NCBI RefSeq assembly: GCF_029892445.1 | Contig: NZ_JARXVJ010000001.1 | Coordinates: forward strand, 1,860,001 to 1,924,000 | Length of the DNA: 64,000 bases | Reading direction: 5' to 3' | DNA from: Chryseobacterium sp. H1D6B | Lineage (GTDB): Bacteria > Bacteroidota > Bacteroidia > Flavobacteriales > Weeksellaceae | Shown: positions 16,175-25,877 of the stretch, piece after piece | How positions within the stretch are numbered: the first letter of the stretch is position 1 | How the letters are laid out: each line of letters opens with the position of its first letter | Program-made: the position numbers and the translations under genes | Notes under the pieces: model-generated | The model's database searches: none | Told to the model about the DNA's origin: nothing | The model's input: the letters and a program-made list of their open reading frames with translations, nothing else

Positions 16175-18292
16175 ATGAGTAGAGATCTTAAATTTACAAG
16201 AAATATTGGTATTGCTGCCCACATTGATGCGGGTAAAACTACTACTACAGAAAGAATTTTATTCTATACAGGGGTAAACCATAAAATTGGTGAAGTTCAC
16301 GATGGTGCTTCTACAATGGACTGGATGGAACAGGAAGCAGAAAGAGGTATTACCATTACTTCTGCAGCTACTACTTGTAGCTGGAGTTTCCCAACAGACC
16401 AAGGTAAAATTTTACCTGAAAGTAAGCCTTACCACTTTAACATCATCGATACACCAGGACACGTTGACTTCACAGTAGAAGTAAACAGATCTTTGAGAGT
16501 ATTAGATGGATTGGTATTCTTATTCTCTGCAGTAGATGGAGTAGAGCCTCAGTCTGAAACAAACTGGAGACTTGCTGACAACTACAAAGTTGCAAGAATG
16601 GGATTCGTAAACAAAATGGACAGACAAGGAGCTGACTTCCTTAACGTGGTAAACCAGGTTAAGACAATGTTAGGTTCTAATGCAGTTCCAATCGTTTTAC
16701 CAATCGGTGCTGAAGAAGACTTTAAAGGTGTTGTTGACTTAATTAAAAATAGAGCTATCATCTGGGATGAAGCAGGACAAGGAGCTACTTTCGAAGTTGT
16801 GCCGATTCCTGAAGACATGAAGGCTGAAGTTTTAGAATACAGAGAGAAATTAGTAGAAGCTGTTGCTGACTACGATGATACTTTGATGGAGAAATTCTTC
16901 GAAGATCCAGATTCAATCTCTGAAGACGAAATCAACGAAGCTCTAAGAAAAGCTACTATTGATCTTTCTATTATCCCAATGACTTGTGGTTCTTCATTCA
17001 AGAATAAAGGAGTACAGTTTATGTTGGATGCAGTATGTAAGTACTTGCCTTCTCCATTGGATAAAGATGATATCAAAGGTACTGATCCAAGAACAGATCT
17101 TGAAATAACAAGAAAACCAGATGTAAAAGAGCCGTTCGCAGCTTTAGCATTTAAGATTGCTACCGATCCTTTCGTAGGAAGATTAGCATTCTTCAGAGCA
17201 TACTCTGGTAGACTAGATGCAGGTTCTTATATCTTAAACACCCGTTCAGGTGATAAAGAAAGAATCTCTAGAATTTATCAGATGCACGCTAACAAGCAGA
17301 ATCCTGTTGAATATATTGAAGCAGGAGATATTGGTGCAGCGGTAGGTTTTAAATCTATCAAAACAGGAGATACTATGTGTGATGAGAAAAACCCGATCAT
17401 TCTTGAATCGATGGTTTTCCCTGATCCGGTAATTGGTATCGCTGTTGAGCCTAAAACTAAGGCAGATCAGGATAAAATGGGTAACGCTCTAGCTAAATTA
17501 GCTGAAGAAGATCCTACTTTCCAGGTTAAAACTGACGAAGCTTCTGGACAAACTATTATCTCAGGAATGGGTGAGCTTCACCTTGATATTCTTGTAGATC
17601 GTATGAGAAGAGAATTCAAAGTAGAAGTTAACCAAGGTCAGCCTCAGGTAGAATACAAAGAAAATCTTACGAAAGTTGCTAGTCACCGTGAAGTTTACAA
17701 AAAACAATCAGGTGGTAAAGGTAAATTTGCTGATATTGTATTTGAATTAGGACCTGCAGACGAAGGTAAAATTGGTCTAGAATTTATTAACGAAATCAAA
17801 GGTGGTAACGTTCCTAGAGAATTTGTTCCTGCAATTGAAAAAGGCTTTAAAGCTGCAATGAAAAACGGTCCTTTGGCTGGTTTCGAAGTTGAAGGTATTA
17901 AAGTGGTTCTTAAAGACGGATCTTTCCACGCGGTGGATTCTGATGCTCTTTCTTTCGAATTAGCTGCTAAATTAGGATTTAAAGAAGCGGGACGTGCTGC
18001 TAAGCCAGTAATTATGGAGCCTATTATGAAACTGGAAGTTGTAACTCCGGAAGAATATATGGGTAACATTATTGGTGACCTTAACAAAAGAAGAGGAACT
18101 ATCAGTGGTCAGGAAGAGAAAAATGGTGCTGTAGTAATCAAAGGATCTGTTCCACTTTCTGAAATGTTTGGATATGTAACAACTCTAAGAACACTTTCAT
18201 CAGGAAGAGCTACTTCTTCTATGGAATTAGAGAAATACGCTCAAACTCCTCAGAACGTTGCGGAAGAAATTATCGCTAAATCTAAAGGTTAA
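16175..18292 (+). CDS. fusA: Elongation factor G
   Basis: EF-G drives tRNA-mRNA translocation with GTP. The G-domain motifs are intact: [11 protein letters not shown] (P-loop, residues 15-25), [17 protein letters not shown] and NKMDR. The later domains include [11 protein letters not shown] and the domain IV region with [11 protein letters not shown]. At 705 residues it is full length and contains the short insert before DTPG seen in Bacteroidota EF-G. It is third in the str operon, 17 bases before rpsJ. Confidence 0.99.
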   Translation: MSRDLKFTRNIGIAAHIDAGKTTTTERILFYTGVNHKIGEVHDGASTMDWMEQEAERGITITSAATTCSWSFPTDQGKILPESKPYHFNIIDTPGHVDFTVEVNRSLRVLDGLVFLFSAVDGVEPQSETNWRLADNYKVARMGFVNKMDRQGADFLNVVNQVKTMLGSNAVPIVLPIGAEEDFKGVVDLIKNRAIIWDEAGQGATFEVVPIPEDMKAEVLEYREKLVEAVADYDDTLMEKFFEDPDSISEDEINEALRKATIDLSIIPMTCGSSFKNKGVQFMLDAVCKYLPSPLDKDDIKGTDPRTDLEITRKPDVKEPFAALAFKIATDPFVGRLAFFRAYSGRLDAGSYILNTRSGDKERISRIYQMHANKQNPVEYIEAGDIGAAVGFKSIKTGDTMCDEKNPIILESMVFPDPVIGIAVEPKTKADQDKMGNALAKLAEEDPTFQVKTDEASGQTIISGMGELHLDILVDRMRREFKVEVNQGQPQVEYKENLTKVASHREVYKKQSGGKGKFADIVFELGPADEGKIGLEFINEIKGGNVPREFVPAIEKGFKAAMKNGPLAGFEVEGIKVVLKDGSFHAVDSDALSFELAAKLGFKEAGRAAKPVIMEPIMKLEVVTPEEYMGNIIGDLNKRRGTISGQEEKNGAVVIKGSVPLSEMFGYVTTLRTLSSGRATSSMELEKYAQTPQNVAEEIIAKSKG

Positions 18293-18309
18293 TTTTTTAA
18301 ATTAGAAAA

Positions 18310-18615
18310 ATGTCACAAAGAATCAGAATAAAACTAAAATCTTACGATTACAATTTAGTAGATAAATCTGCTGAGAAAATCGTAAAAACGGTAAAGGCTA
18401 CTGGTGCTGTTGTAAACGGACCCATTCCATTACCTACAAATAAGAGAATCTTCACTGTATTGAAATCTCCACACGTTAACAAAAAAGCTAGAGAACAGTT
18501 CCAACTTTCTGCTCATAAGAGATTGATGGATATCTACTCTTCTTCTTCTAAAACTGTGGATGCTCTAATGAAATTAGAGTTGCCAAGCGGTGTAGATGTT
18601 GAAATTAAAGTGTGA
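18310..18615 (+). CDS. rpsJ: Small ribosomal subunit protein S10
   Basis: S10 is part of the 30S head and, as NusE, of antitermination complexes. The 101 residues show [38 protein letters not shown] (here split as PLPTNKR and [12 protein letters not shown]) and the terminal SGVDVEIKV. In many bacteria rplC follows directly; here a terminator follows and rplC is 13.3 kb away. A decayed copy of the last 75 bases plus the terminator lies at 19681-19817. Confidence 0.99.
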   Translation: MSQRIRIKLKSYDYNLVDKSAEKIVKTVKATGAVVNGPIPLPTNKRIFTVLKSPHVNKKAREQFQLSAHKRLMDIYSSSSKTVDALMKLELPSGVDVEIKV

Positions 18616-18643
18616 TAACGTGCATACTTTGCCGTGATTATAT

Positions 18644-18679
18644 AAAATCCGTTCCTGTTTACAGGGACGGATTTTTTTT
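18644..18679 (+). terminator. Terminator of the str operon
   Basis: The stem AAAATCCGTTCCTG / CAGGGACGGATTTT with a TTTA loop (one G-U pair) is followed by a T run. A second version with compensating base changes is at 19782-19816. Confidence 0.9.
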
Positions 18680-18738
18680 ATTATAAATTAATAGGTATAA
18701 TTTTATGCATATTAATGTTTAAATTTTACTATTGTGTA

Positions 18739-18768
18739 TTGCAAGGTTCTTTTGGAGTTGTATATTTG
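18739..18768 (+). promoter_or_regulatory. Promoter of the GLPGLI-family gene
   Basis: TTG (18739-18741), 19 bases, TATATTTG (18761-18768), 15 bases before the ATG. Confidence 0.72.
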
Positions 18769-18783
18769 TAAAAAAAAATTACT

Positions 18784-19608
18784 ATGAAAAGACTTTTGCT
18801 ATTAATCGTATTGTTCGGATTAACTATTCATGGACAAACCCACCGCTTCATTTATGAGCTCCAGTATAAAAGCGACTCAACAAATGATCACCTCGACAAA
18901 ATAAACCTCGTACTTGATGTGAACCCCAAAGATGTTAAATTTTACGAATATGACTATCTCAAAGCTGATTCCATCAACAAGGTCAATAAGAATTATGAAT
19001 ATGTGTATGGTGGAAGATTTGAGTCTATAAAGAGACAGAGAGATTCATTTAAGAATCAGAACTATGAGCTGATCGGTGAAGATATGTACAGCTATCCAAC
19101 AGAAGATAAAATGAAATGGAACCTTAGCAGTGAAACGAAAAAATTTGGTGAATATACTTTGCAGAAAGCAACAACCCATTTTGGCGGTAGAGACTGGACA
19201 GCATGGTTCACCAAAGATATCAATATATCTGAAGGTCCGTATAAATTTTATGGCTTGCCGGGTATGATCTTGCAGCTGCAGGATTCAAAATCTAACTTTA
19301 TATTTACTCTGGTTAAGAGCAAAAACCTTAATGAGACCTATAATACAGTTGGTTTTATCGAAACATTTTATGGACGTAAACCTTTAGAGATCTCTGAAAA
19401 AATCAGAATCAAAAAAAGAGTAGAAATGTATAATGATCCTCTGGTAGAGATGAGAAAAAGCTTTAAAGAGAATTCAGGCGGGGAAATGAATGTGATGGGA
19501 ACGAAAATTACCAGTATAGACCAATTTAAGGAGCTCACTGAGAAACTTCAGGAATATTTTAGGAAGAACAATAATCCTATAGATCTGGATCGTGCAGTCA
19601 AATATTAA
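18784..19608 (+). CDS. GLPGLI-family secreted protein
   Basis: A signal peptide (about 1-19, ending IHGQT) precedes a protein with the family motif, here as YGLPGMILQLQDSKSNF near residue 157-173. The GLPGLI family is a Bacteroidota set of exported proteins of unknown function, often near TonB-dependent receptors. Here it stands alone with its own promoter, flanked on the left by rpsJ and its terminator and on the right by a decayed copy of the same rpsJ end. That arrangement suggests that the gene arrived by an event that duplicated the rpsJ tail. Confidence 0.88.
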   Translation: MKRLLLLIVLFGLTIHGQTHRFIYELQYKSDSTNDHLDKINLVLDVNPKDVKFYEYDYLKADSINKVNKNYEYVYGGRFESIKRQRDSFKNQNYELIGEDMYSYPTEDKMKWNLSSETKKFGEYTLQKATTHFGGRDWTAWFTKDINISEGPYKFYGLPGMILQLQDSKSNFIFTLVKSKNLNETYNTVGFIETFYGRKPLEISEKIRIKKRVEMYNDPLVEMRKSFKENSGGEMNVMGTKITSIDQFKELTEKLQEYFRKNNNPIDLDRAVKY

Positions 19609-19680
19609 AAAATGAGTAATTATTAAATCTTTGGTTTGAACTGTCATTTTTTCTATTCATAAATAAAACTCTACTTCTCT

Positions 19681-19817
19681 TTATCTTCTAAAACTGAGGA
19701 TGCTTAAAAACTAAAGTTACGGAGAGTGTGTATAGGTTGAAATTAAAGTATCATAACGTGTATACTTTGCCATGATCATATAAAATCCGCTCCTGTTTAT
19801 AGGAGCGGATTTTTTTG
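19681..19817 (+). pseudogene. Decayed duplicate of the rpsJ 3' end and terminator
   Basis: It aligns to 18541-18679. TCTTCTAAAACTG.GGATGCT matches 20 of 21 bases (19684-19704 against 18544-18564). From GTTGAAATTAAAG (19736) through the terminator about 72 of 82 bases match, mostly differing by transitions. The reading frame is broken: SSKTEDA is followed by a stop, then a diverged stretch, then VEIKVS and a stop, where S10 has VEIKV. There is no S10 coding sequence upstream; the GLPGLI gene lies there instead. Confidence 0.88.
19782..19816 (+). terminator. Terminator in the rpsJ remnant
   Basis: The stem AAAATCCGCTCCT / AGGAGCGGATTTT is perfect with a GTTTAT loop and a T run. Compared with the original, both sides changed together (T-A to C-G, and a G-U to a U-A pair), so the hairpin has been kept, probably to end the GLPGLI transcript. 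Confidence 0.85.
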
Positions 19818-20061
19818 TTAAGTATAAGTTTTAATAGAAAATAAAAGGTCCATGTATTTTAATCATACTTTAAACAAAATCTATTAAAAATATGAATGCA
19901 TTTATGTTTAATTAAGACCTTTTAAAATTTAATTAAATGATAGTTTTCCTGATGTTGTACAGATGAATAGGTTTTATATTTGCTGTCAAAATTTAGGAAT
20001 TTAAAACACAAATATGCCTCATAACAATTAATAATAGGCAGAACATATTAAATTAACACAA

Positions 20062-20916
20062 ATGAAAAAAAAGAAAAAAAGCTCATTAGTCATGCTGGAT
20101 GCAGCGTCTAATGGCAGCAGAGTGTTTGTAATACTCAGCTGTATCCAATTATTTTTATTCACTTCATGCAGTAAAGATGATGACCCAGCTAATGGATTGA
20201 TAGGTTATCCCACAGACCTTATTAGTACACCTATTATGACTATTGATTTTTCACCTTCAGTAGCAGAATTTCAGACCCCTATTAATATTGAGACATCCAA
20301 TGCTGAAGTATTTCATAGTACAGATCCTGAACTTCATTATGGAGCAGTAAGTTTAAATTCTGTCGCCAATAATAATGGAGAAAATCTAAGAGTAAACATA
20401 AACTCTACAGATAGTTTCAATAATTATTTTATGGTAGGAGGAAAGAAATATAATCTTGTTAATTTTCATTTTCATTATAGCAGTGAGCACACTATAAATG
20501 GGCAATACAGCAAAATGGAGATTCACTTTGTAAATGTATCGGCGGATAATTCTTATGCTGTTCTTAGTGTATTAGTAGATTTAGGGACGGGTAATGCAGC
20601 ACTTCAGAATTTATTTGCTCAATCTCCAACAACGAGTAATGGGATTAATTCTCCTAACACTACTTTAAATCTCTTGGAACTGTTCCCTAATGATACCCGG
20701 CAGTATTATACCTACAGCGGATCTCTTACCACTCCCAATTTTAATTCAAACTCAGCGCTCACTGATGGGGGCCCGGTAACATGGTTTGTCTTTAAGAATA
20801 AACAACAGATTTCAGAATCTCAATTCAATTCTTATGAAGGTATTTATACAGAACCTAACTTCCGCACAATACGTCCTTTGAATGGTAGAAAGGTTTATTT
20901 AAATCCTGGATATTAG
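20062..20916 (+). CDS. Alpha-type carbonic anhydrase-like lipoprotein
   Basis: The N-terminus has a basic start, a hydrophobic stretch and a lipobox FTSC (Cys36) followed by acidic residues. The alpha-carbonic anhydrase core is clear: FQTPINIET (QSPI-type motif), then NFHFHYSSEHTINGQ and MEIHFVN, giving the three zinc ligands His136, His138 and His155. YYTYSGSLTTPN is the Thr199-type active-site motif. The usual N-terminal Trp-rich segment before QSPI is short or missing, so activity is likely but not certain. The enzyme would interconvert CO2 and bicarbonate in the envelope. The 30-residue N-terminal extension before the hydrophobic part is unusual for a lipoprotein. Confidence 0.87.
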   Translation: MKKKKKSSLVMLDAASNGSRVFVILSCIQLFLFTSCSKDDDPANGLIGYPTDLISTPIMTIDFSPSVAEFQTPINIETSNAEVFHSTDPELHYGAVSLNSVANNNGENLRVNINSTDSFNNYFMVGGKKYNLVNFHFHYSSEHTINGQYSKMEIHFVNVSADNSYAVLSVLVDLGTGNAALQNLFAQSPTTSNGINSPNTTLNLLELFPNDTRQYYTYSGSLTTPNFNSNSALTDGGPVTWFVFKNKQQISESQFNSYEGIYTEPNFRTIRPLNGRKVYLNPGY

Positions 20917-21001
20917 TGAAAAACTTTTAGGAGTATTTTAAAACAAAATCTTGTAAATTTTGGCAGGCTTTTTTAATTACATTTGAATAAAATATAGAAT
21001 A

Positions 21002-21511
21002 ATGGATAAATCAAATCAAAGTATTTTCGAGAAGTTTTCAGACTGGGCGACAAAATTTACGGGCAGTTCTTATGCTTTTATCGGAGCAACACTTATTGTT
21101 ATCATATGGGCCGCTTCGGGACCTGTTTTTAAATATTCTGAGACTTGGCAGTTAGTGATCAATACCGGAACTACAATTATCACTTTTTTAATGGTTTTCC
21201 TTATTCAGAAAGCACAAAATAAAGATTCTAAAGCCATTCAGATAAAGCTGAATGAATTAATTGCAGCCCATGAAAAAGCAAGTAACAGAATAGTAGATAT
21301 TGAAGACCTTACCGAAAAGGAATTGGATCAGCTTCATATCTATTACGAAAAACTGGCAGATTTTGCTAAAGACGATGAGGATATTCATACCTCGCATTCT
21401 ATTGATGCCGCCCAAAGAAATCAAGATTATAAAGATGAATTCTTTAAGAGGAAACATGAAGAATGGGCCGTAAAACAGGAACATAAAAATAAAAAAAAGG
21501 AATCGATATGA
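21002..21511 (+). CDS. Low-affinity iron permease-family protein
   Basis: The protein has 169 residues, with two membrane helices at about 23-40 and 52-67. The region FTGSSYAFIGATLIVIIWA followed by TGTTIITFLMVFLIQKAQNKD is the family signature. A charged cytoplasmic tail rich in Lys, Glu and His follows. The family is named from a yeast iron transporter, but bacterial members are small and their substrate is not established. The stop codon lies inside the terminator hairpin. Confidence 0.85.
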   Translation: MDKSNQSIFEKFSDWATKFTGSSYAFIGATLIVIIWAASGPVFKYSETWQLVINTGTTIITFLMVFLIQKAQNKDSKAIQIKLNELIAAHEKASNRIVDIEDLTEKELDQLHIYYEKLADFAKDDEDIHTSHSIDAAQRNQDYKDEFFKRKHEEWAVKQEHKNKKKESI

Positions 21512-21523
21512 TTCCTTTTTTTG
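21497..21523 (+). terminator. Terminator overlapping the permease stop codon
   Basis: AAGGAATC / GATTCCTT with a GATAT loop and a T run; the TGA stop (21509-21511) is in the loop and right arm. Confidence 0.8.
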
Positions 21524-21564
21524 TTTTAGTATATAAATTAAGTTTTACTATTAAATGTAACATA

Positions 21565-24273
21565 TTACTTCATAAAATAACTGAAATAAGAACAGCTTCC
21601 CATTAAATCTTTCACGGTTTCAGTATCTTTATACTGGTTTTTCAGCATCGCAAAATAAGTTCTGTACTTTTGATTTTTGGTCTCGTCCATTTGTTTTTGA
21701 TGAGCATCATTCTTTTCAGACCATTTTGGATCAGAGTAACTGATCTCAGCAGGGTTTTTAGCTTCATATTGATAATATTTCCCCTGCTCGGCACTTGCCA
21801 TTTGAAATAGAATTCTTGCTTTCTGATCTTTATTAGCTGTGAAATCTAAAGCCTTTTTGTAATAATTAATAGCTAAGTCAAAATTATCAGGTTCTATATA
21901 AGAGCGATCCAAAAAGTTTTTATAATAATACTGATAAGGGTTTTTCTTGTCTGTATTCCAGAAATCATATTTTCCGCCATTCGTGTTGTCAACATCCATT
22001 ACAAACAGCTCTCTATAATATCCTAAAATAGAAGTGTTGTAAAGTAAATTTCCAATCAGCTGATTTGCCTTGGCTGCTTTTTCGTCTTTTCCGCCGGCAA
22101 TCTTTTTAAGCTGTATTAAAGCATCTGCCAATTCCAGTTTGTTCATATTGCTTTTAATGAATGGGAAACTTGAATAATCTTCCGCTTTCATGCTTACATC
22201 AGAAGGGCTTTCAAAACTCTCCCAGACATTATGCCCGAATACAAGATTTGAAATGTTTCTGAAACCATTATACTCTGCTGCGCCATATTGATGAAGGGTT
22301 ACTTTCTGAGTATTATCGTTCCAGTCATAATTCAGTCTTGGAATTCCTATGAAGTCCTGTGCTTTTTGATAGTAGGATTTTGCTTTTTCAAAATCTGCCA
22401 TTCTCATTGCACGGTCTCCATAGATTACACTGAAGAAAGCATCAATATTCCCTACACTATCCATATTCTTGGAAATGATCTGCTGTTCAAATTGTGTTTT
22501 ATTTGGCTTTCTGTAAAAATCCTCTACACTTTTTACCAGACTGGAGTTAGGGTTGTACTGCAGATCGGAAAGTTTATTGCTCATCAAAAAAGATTTTCCG
22601 TCTTCTCCCTGAAGGAAATAACGGTTGGCTAATACATCTTTAAGGAAAGAGGCAGTAGAAGGAGCCGGACCATAATAATCTTCCGTTTTTGTGCTGTCTT
22701 TTTTTACTTCTTTCTCAATAAAGTATTCAGAATAATCTTTTATTAAATGATCTTCATATTCTGCAGTTATTTTAGGCTGGGAAACAATATCATTAAGAAC
22801 TTTCATTCTTTTTATTTCCTCAAGATATTCGGGATTTGTCGTTTTAATATCTTCCAGAATTTTTGTACTTGCTTTATAATCTTTGCTTAAGAATTTCAGA
22901 TAGGCATCCGCAATCTGCCAGTATTCGTCTTTCGATTTTTCTTTAGTTTTTGCGGTGAATTTCTCTAGATCACTTAGGAAATCCTTTTGCTTGTCATCAT
23001 AGTAATAACTTTGATTTTTTGTGTAAAAAGGAATTCTGTTTGGGTTGTCCAGAAGCTCATCATCACTTTGATCTGTTTTGCCGCCGTCTGCGGTCTTAGA
23101 TTTTGAACCTCCAAAAAGGTTTTTAAAAAATCTTACAATTTTCTGCCAGAAAGACAATTCCTTTTCTTTTACTTCAACAGTATTGCTTTTAGGCGGGTCA
23201 GTAGATTTATCTGATGCTGTTTGTGTTGCGGCTGAAGCCGTGTTGTCATTTGAAGTATAATAATAGGTAGGAAGATAGCTTCTTTCCAGTTCGTTTATAC
23301 TCCTTGCTGCCATTACTTTTAAAATCTCCGAATTAGGATCAATGTCATACATCTTTTCCATTAAAGGAATTGGGTTTGTAAAATCCTCATATCCTAAAAG
23401 GAAATAAGCCATATTCTTCTCCTCATTATTTCCGGCCTTCTTTAAAATGTTATTAAAAGAAGCAGTATCTGAAAGTTTCATAGAAACAAATGCCGATTCT
23501 TTACGGCTGTTGCTGTTCATGAAGACTTGAAAAAAATTCCAGTTAGCATCACTTTTCATTTCAAGTCCTCTTTGTGCACCTGCGAGCTGGTCAAGAGCCA
23601 TAAAATAGGGAGCTCCTTTTAATTTGATAGGTGCAACATAAGTTTTAAATGCCTGAAGCGCCTGGTCGTAATTTCTTGTATAATGATTAAAACGGACCAG
23701 CTGAAAACCATAGCGCTGTTTTATCTCTGGGTTTTTAGCCGCATTGTAAAGAGAGGTTAAAGCAGTAATGGTTTTACTATAATCTAAATTGGTAGCATTC
23801 TTATCAATTTTATTTTCGCTGTAATAAAATGAATTTGGAGTTTCAACATAATTGATGCTCATGTAAGGCTCCAGATATTTAGCCTCAATTAAATAATCAA
23901 TTCCCTCAGAATATTTTTTGTAAAAAGAAGTTCCAAGTTTTTTGAGCAGCTGATTATTTGAATTTCCTTTCTTTAAATCATTCAGATCATTCATTGGTAT
24001 TTTATTCACCAGATAATCTGTTTCGGCATAGCTTAACTGATTATTGAAGAATTTTTTCCAAGACTCAATATTTTCATCCGGAATCAGCTTTTGGTTAAAA
24101 TCAGTATAAAATCTTGAGGAGTAATTATGAAGAAAGGGAAGATAAGATTTATCCTTTATAATAGACTGAGTGAAAAGATTGAAATAGTCATAATCAGGAT
24201 CTGACCATGCACAAGCCTCAGATTTTGTATAGAAAAGTGATAAAACGGCAAGAGAAAGAATGTACTTTTTCAT
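21565..24273 (-). CDS. Large secreted protein of unknown function, tetratricopeptide-like
   Basis: The 902-residue product has a signal peptide (about 1-20) and a start of the mature protein with ACAWSDPDYDYFNLF, a motif I have seen at the head of similar Bacteroidota proteins. Most of the chain is helical with alternating Tyr/Phe, Lys and Asp/Glu, and stretches such as FEKAKSYYQKAQDF and FDLAINYYKKALDFTANKD that look like TPR repeats. A Ser/Thr/Lys-rich break near residues 340-410 contains a hydrophobic LSFWQKIVRFFKNLFGG. It ends a three-gene minus-strand run with two other exported proteins. The function is unknown. Confidence 0.8.
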   Translation of the reverse strand: MKKYILSLAVLSLFYTKSEACAWSDPDYDYFNLFTQSIIKDKSYLPFLHNYSSRFYTDFNQKLIPDENIESWKKFFNNQLSYAETDYLVNKIPMNDLNDLKKGNSNNQLLKKLGTSFYKKYSEGIDYLIEAKYLEPYMSINYVETPNSFYYSENKIDKNATNLDYSKTITALTSLYNAAKNPEIKQRYGFQLVRFNHYTRNYDQALQAFKTYVAPIKLKGAPYFMALDQLAGAQRGLEMKSDANWNFFQVFMNSNSRKESAFVSMKLSDTASFNNILKKAGNNEEKNMAYFLLGYEDFTNPIPLMEKMYDIDPNSEILKVMAARSINELERSYLPTYYYTSNDNTASAATQTASDKSTDPPKSNTVEVKEKELSFWQKIVRFFKNLFGGSKSKTADGGKTDQSDDELLDNPNRIPFYTKNQSYYYDDKQKDFLSDLEKFTAKTKEKSKDEYWQIADAYLKFLSKDYKASTKILEDIKTTNPEYLEEIKRMKVLNDIVSQPKITAEYEDHLIKDYSEYFIEKEVKKDSTKTEDYYGPAPSTASFLKDVLANRYFLQGEDGKSFLMSNKLSDLQYNPNSSLVKSVEDFYRKPNKTQFEQQIISKNMDSVGNIDAFFSVIYGDRAMRMADFEKAKSYYQKAQDFIGIPRLNYDWNDNTQKVTLHQYGAAEYNGFRNISNLVFGHNVWESFESPSDVSMKAEDYSSFPFIKSNMNKLELADALIQLKKIAGGKDEKAAKANQLIGNLLYNTSILGYYRELFVMDVDNTNGGKYDFWNTDKKNPYQYYYKNFLDRSYIEPDNFDLAINYYKKALDFTANKDQKARILFQMASAEQGKYYQYEAKNPAEISYSDPKWSEKNDAHQKQMDETKNQKYRTYFAMLKNQYKDTETVKDLMGSCSYFSYFMK

Positions 24274-24326
24274 ATTAGTTTTTGTTTTTTTTAATTATGT
24301 GATTCGGAGCTCTGCACCGAAGATTA

Positions 24327-25307
24327 TTATAGATTGAAATTTTGGTTAATAACAAATTTACTATCTAATTGATAATATATAATGTTAAACTTCGGGATTT
24401 TTTTATCCAGAAATGCGATTACTTCTTTAAGCTGGCTGTCAGAGATCTCTTCGATCTTAATCTTAAAACCTTTATTAAGAAAGCTTCCGAAATAGAATCC
24501 GTCTTTCTGAATAATAATTTCATTTTCAGAGAATTTTTTGAAGTTCGGGTTTTCTAAATCCTTTTGAGATAAAGCATTAATAAGCTTATGTTTTCCTAAA
24601 TGATTCGTAACAATTCCCCAAGAGTAAATGGGAAGAGCGACTTCTATGTGCTTGATGGGATAATCTTCCAGTTTAGCAAGATAATTTTTTAAAATAGTAA
24701 CATCCAGAATTGAATTCTTGTCAGAGGTTTCCAGTGGAGAAGAAGTGGAGTAGCACATCAGATACACCTTTTCCACCGGTGGAATTCCCGTCTGTTTTTT
24801 ATCTTTGACCTGATGGAGGCGGAGCGTGCAGGTTATATTTTTTCCAGAAATTTCTTGCAGCTCTTTTAAGAATTTAAAATAATCATCTTGAGTTCCTGCT
24901 GTCCAGTCGCAGTCGATTTGAATTTCATTATTGACTTTGAAATGATATTCTGTGATTTTCTTTTGAATAAGTTTATTGATACTTTCTGCCAGAAATTTTA
25001 TTTCATCCCCTGAGATATTCAAGAAAGTCTGATTAGTAATAAAGACAGTCGGAACAATCTGTTTGTTGGTCTGGAAGCTCTTGTCTTTTGTAATGACGGC
25101 AACCGGCTGAAATTTCCCATCCACTTTATTAACATCAAAAAAGCGTGTATATAAATAGGGTATTGTTGCTTTATCCAGCACTTTTTTCTCTTCCGGATTG
25201 AGTGCAAGCTTTGTTTTCCAATAATAAAAAGTATAAGGATGAAGGTTTTCTTTCTTTTCGCAGGAAACGATAAGAAAACAGAAAAGTAGAATTTTTAGTG
25301 CTTTCAT
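24327..25307 (-). CDS. Lipoprotein of unknown function, possibly a TIM-barrel hydrolase fold
   Basis: A type II signal peptide with lipobox LIVSC (Cys16) is followed by about 310 residues. The segments EIQIDCDWTAGTQDDYFKFL, LMCYSTSS and IEVALPIYSWG are spaced like strands of a glycosidase-type (beta/alpha)8 barrel with a DCDW motif, but I cannot name a family. The start overlaps the stop of the upstream gene by one base. It probably works with the large exported protein downstream. Confidence 0.75.
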   Translation of the reverse strand: MKALKILLFCFLIVSCEKKENLHPYTFYYWKTKLALNPEEKKVLDKATIPYLYTRFFDVNKVDGKFQPVAVITKDKSFQTNKQIVPTVFITNQTFLNISGDEIKFLAESINKLIQKKITEYHFKVNNEIQIDCDWTAGTQDDYFKFLKELQEISGKNITCTLRLHQVKDKKQTGIPPVEKVYLMCYSTSSPLETSDKNSILDVTILKNYLAKLEDYPIKHIEVALPIYSWGIVTNHLGKHKLINALSQKDLENPNFKKFSENEIIIQKDGFYFGSFLNKGFKIKIEEISDSQLKEVIAFLDKKIPKFNIIYYQLDSKFVINQNFNL

Positions 25308-25708
25308 TATTGATAGAATACGCTGTCACTGGTTTGGCTTTCTTTGGCAGAACAGCAGTCCTCAGAAGTCTGTACCTTGCCCTTTTCATCTGTAAGGTAG
25401 ATTTTCTCTTTGTCAAATTTTACATAGAAAGTTTCTTCAAGCTTTTTGAAATGGACTTTCATCACTGTAGGATTATATTTTCCCGCATTGATGTCCTCTC
25501 TGGTTTCCTTTCCGTCTGCTTGGTTCACCTGAACATAGCCAAAATAGACCTCTCCGTTTGTCTTTACATTGAGATGATAAGCCGGCGTTCCTGTACCGCT
25601 GGATCCTTCGACGATGTTAAAGCCTTTTTTTCCTGTGAAAGGCACTTTTGATTGTGCAAAAGATAAAATGCTGATGCATAAAATAAATAAGCTGAAAACC
25701 TTTTTCAT
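25307..25708 (-). CDS. Small secreted protein of unknown function
   Basis: The ATG at 25708 gives a signal peptide (MKKVFSLFILCISILSFAQ); an in-frame ATG at 25732 would add eight residues before it. The mature part of about 115 residues is beta-rich, with no motif that I recognise, and has a CC pair near the C-terminus (SEDCCSAKES). It is the first gene of the three-gene run and its stop overlaps the start of the lipoprotein gene by one base. Confidence 0.7.
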   Translation of the reverse strand: MKKVFSLFILCISILSFAQSKVPFTGKKGFNIVEGSSGTGTPAYHLNVKTNGEVYFGYVQVNQADGKETREDINAGKYNPTVMKVHFKKLEETFYVKFDKEKIYLTDEKGKVQTSEDCCSAKESQTSDSVFYQ

Positions 25709-25828
25709 ATATTTTTTTTCAAAATTAAACATATTCCAGCAAAAATTAAACCGTAAAAACCCGGTGATTGCTTTATTGTAAGGTTTAAATTGTTTGAAGT
25801 TTAAATAGGATAAGGTTCAAATAAAACT

Positions 25829-25855
25829 AAAACCATCCCAGCTTGGGATGGTTTT
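25829..25855 (-). terminator. Terminator of the glp operon
   Basis: AAAACCATCCCA, GCT loop, TGGGATGGTTTT: a perfect hairpin with A and T runs on either side. It lies just after the last gene of the minus-strand glycerol operon. Confidence 0.82.
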
Positions 25856-25877
25856 ATAAAATATATAAAATAGGGTT

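Larger units (their letters stand above)
19609..20061. other. Intergenic region holding the rpsJ remnant and a promoter
   Basis: Of these 453 bases, 19681-19817 is the duplicated rpsJ tail. The rest is AT-rich with no gene. TATATTTG at 19975-19982, with TTG at 19955-19957 (17-base spacing), is a likely promoter for the carbonic anhydrase gene. Confidence 0.65.

Noticed and set aside
17695-18087. 130-codon minus-strand ORF within fusA
   Set aside because: Antisense to EF-G domains IV-V, with no independent evidence.
22288-22632. 114-codon plus-strand ORF inside the 902-residue secreted protein gene
   Set aside because: It is antisense to a long gene with a good signal peptide and has no start signals or composition of its own.
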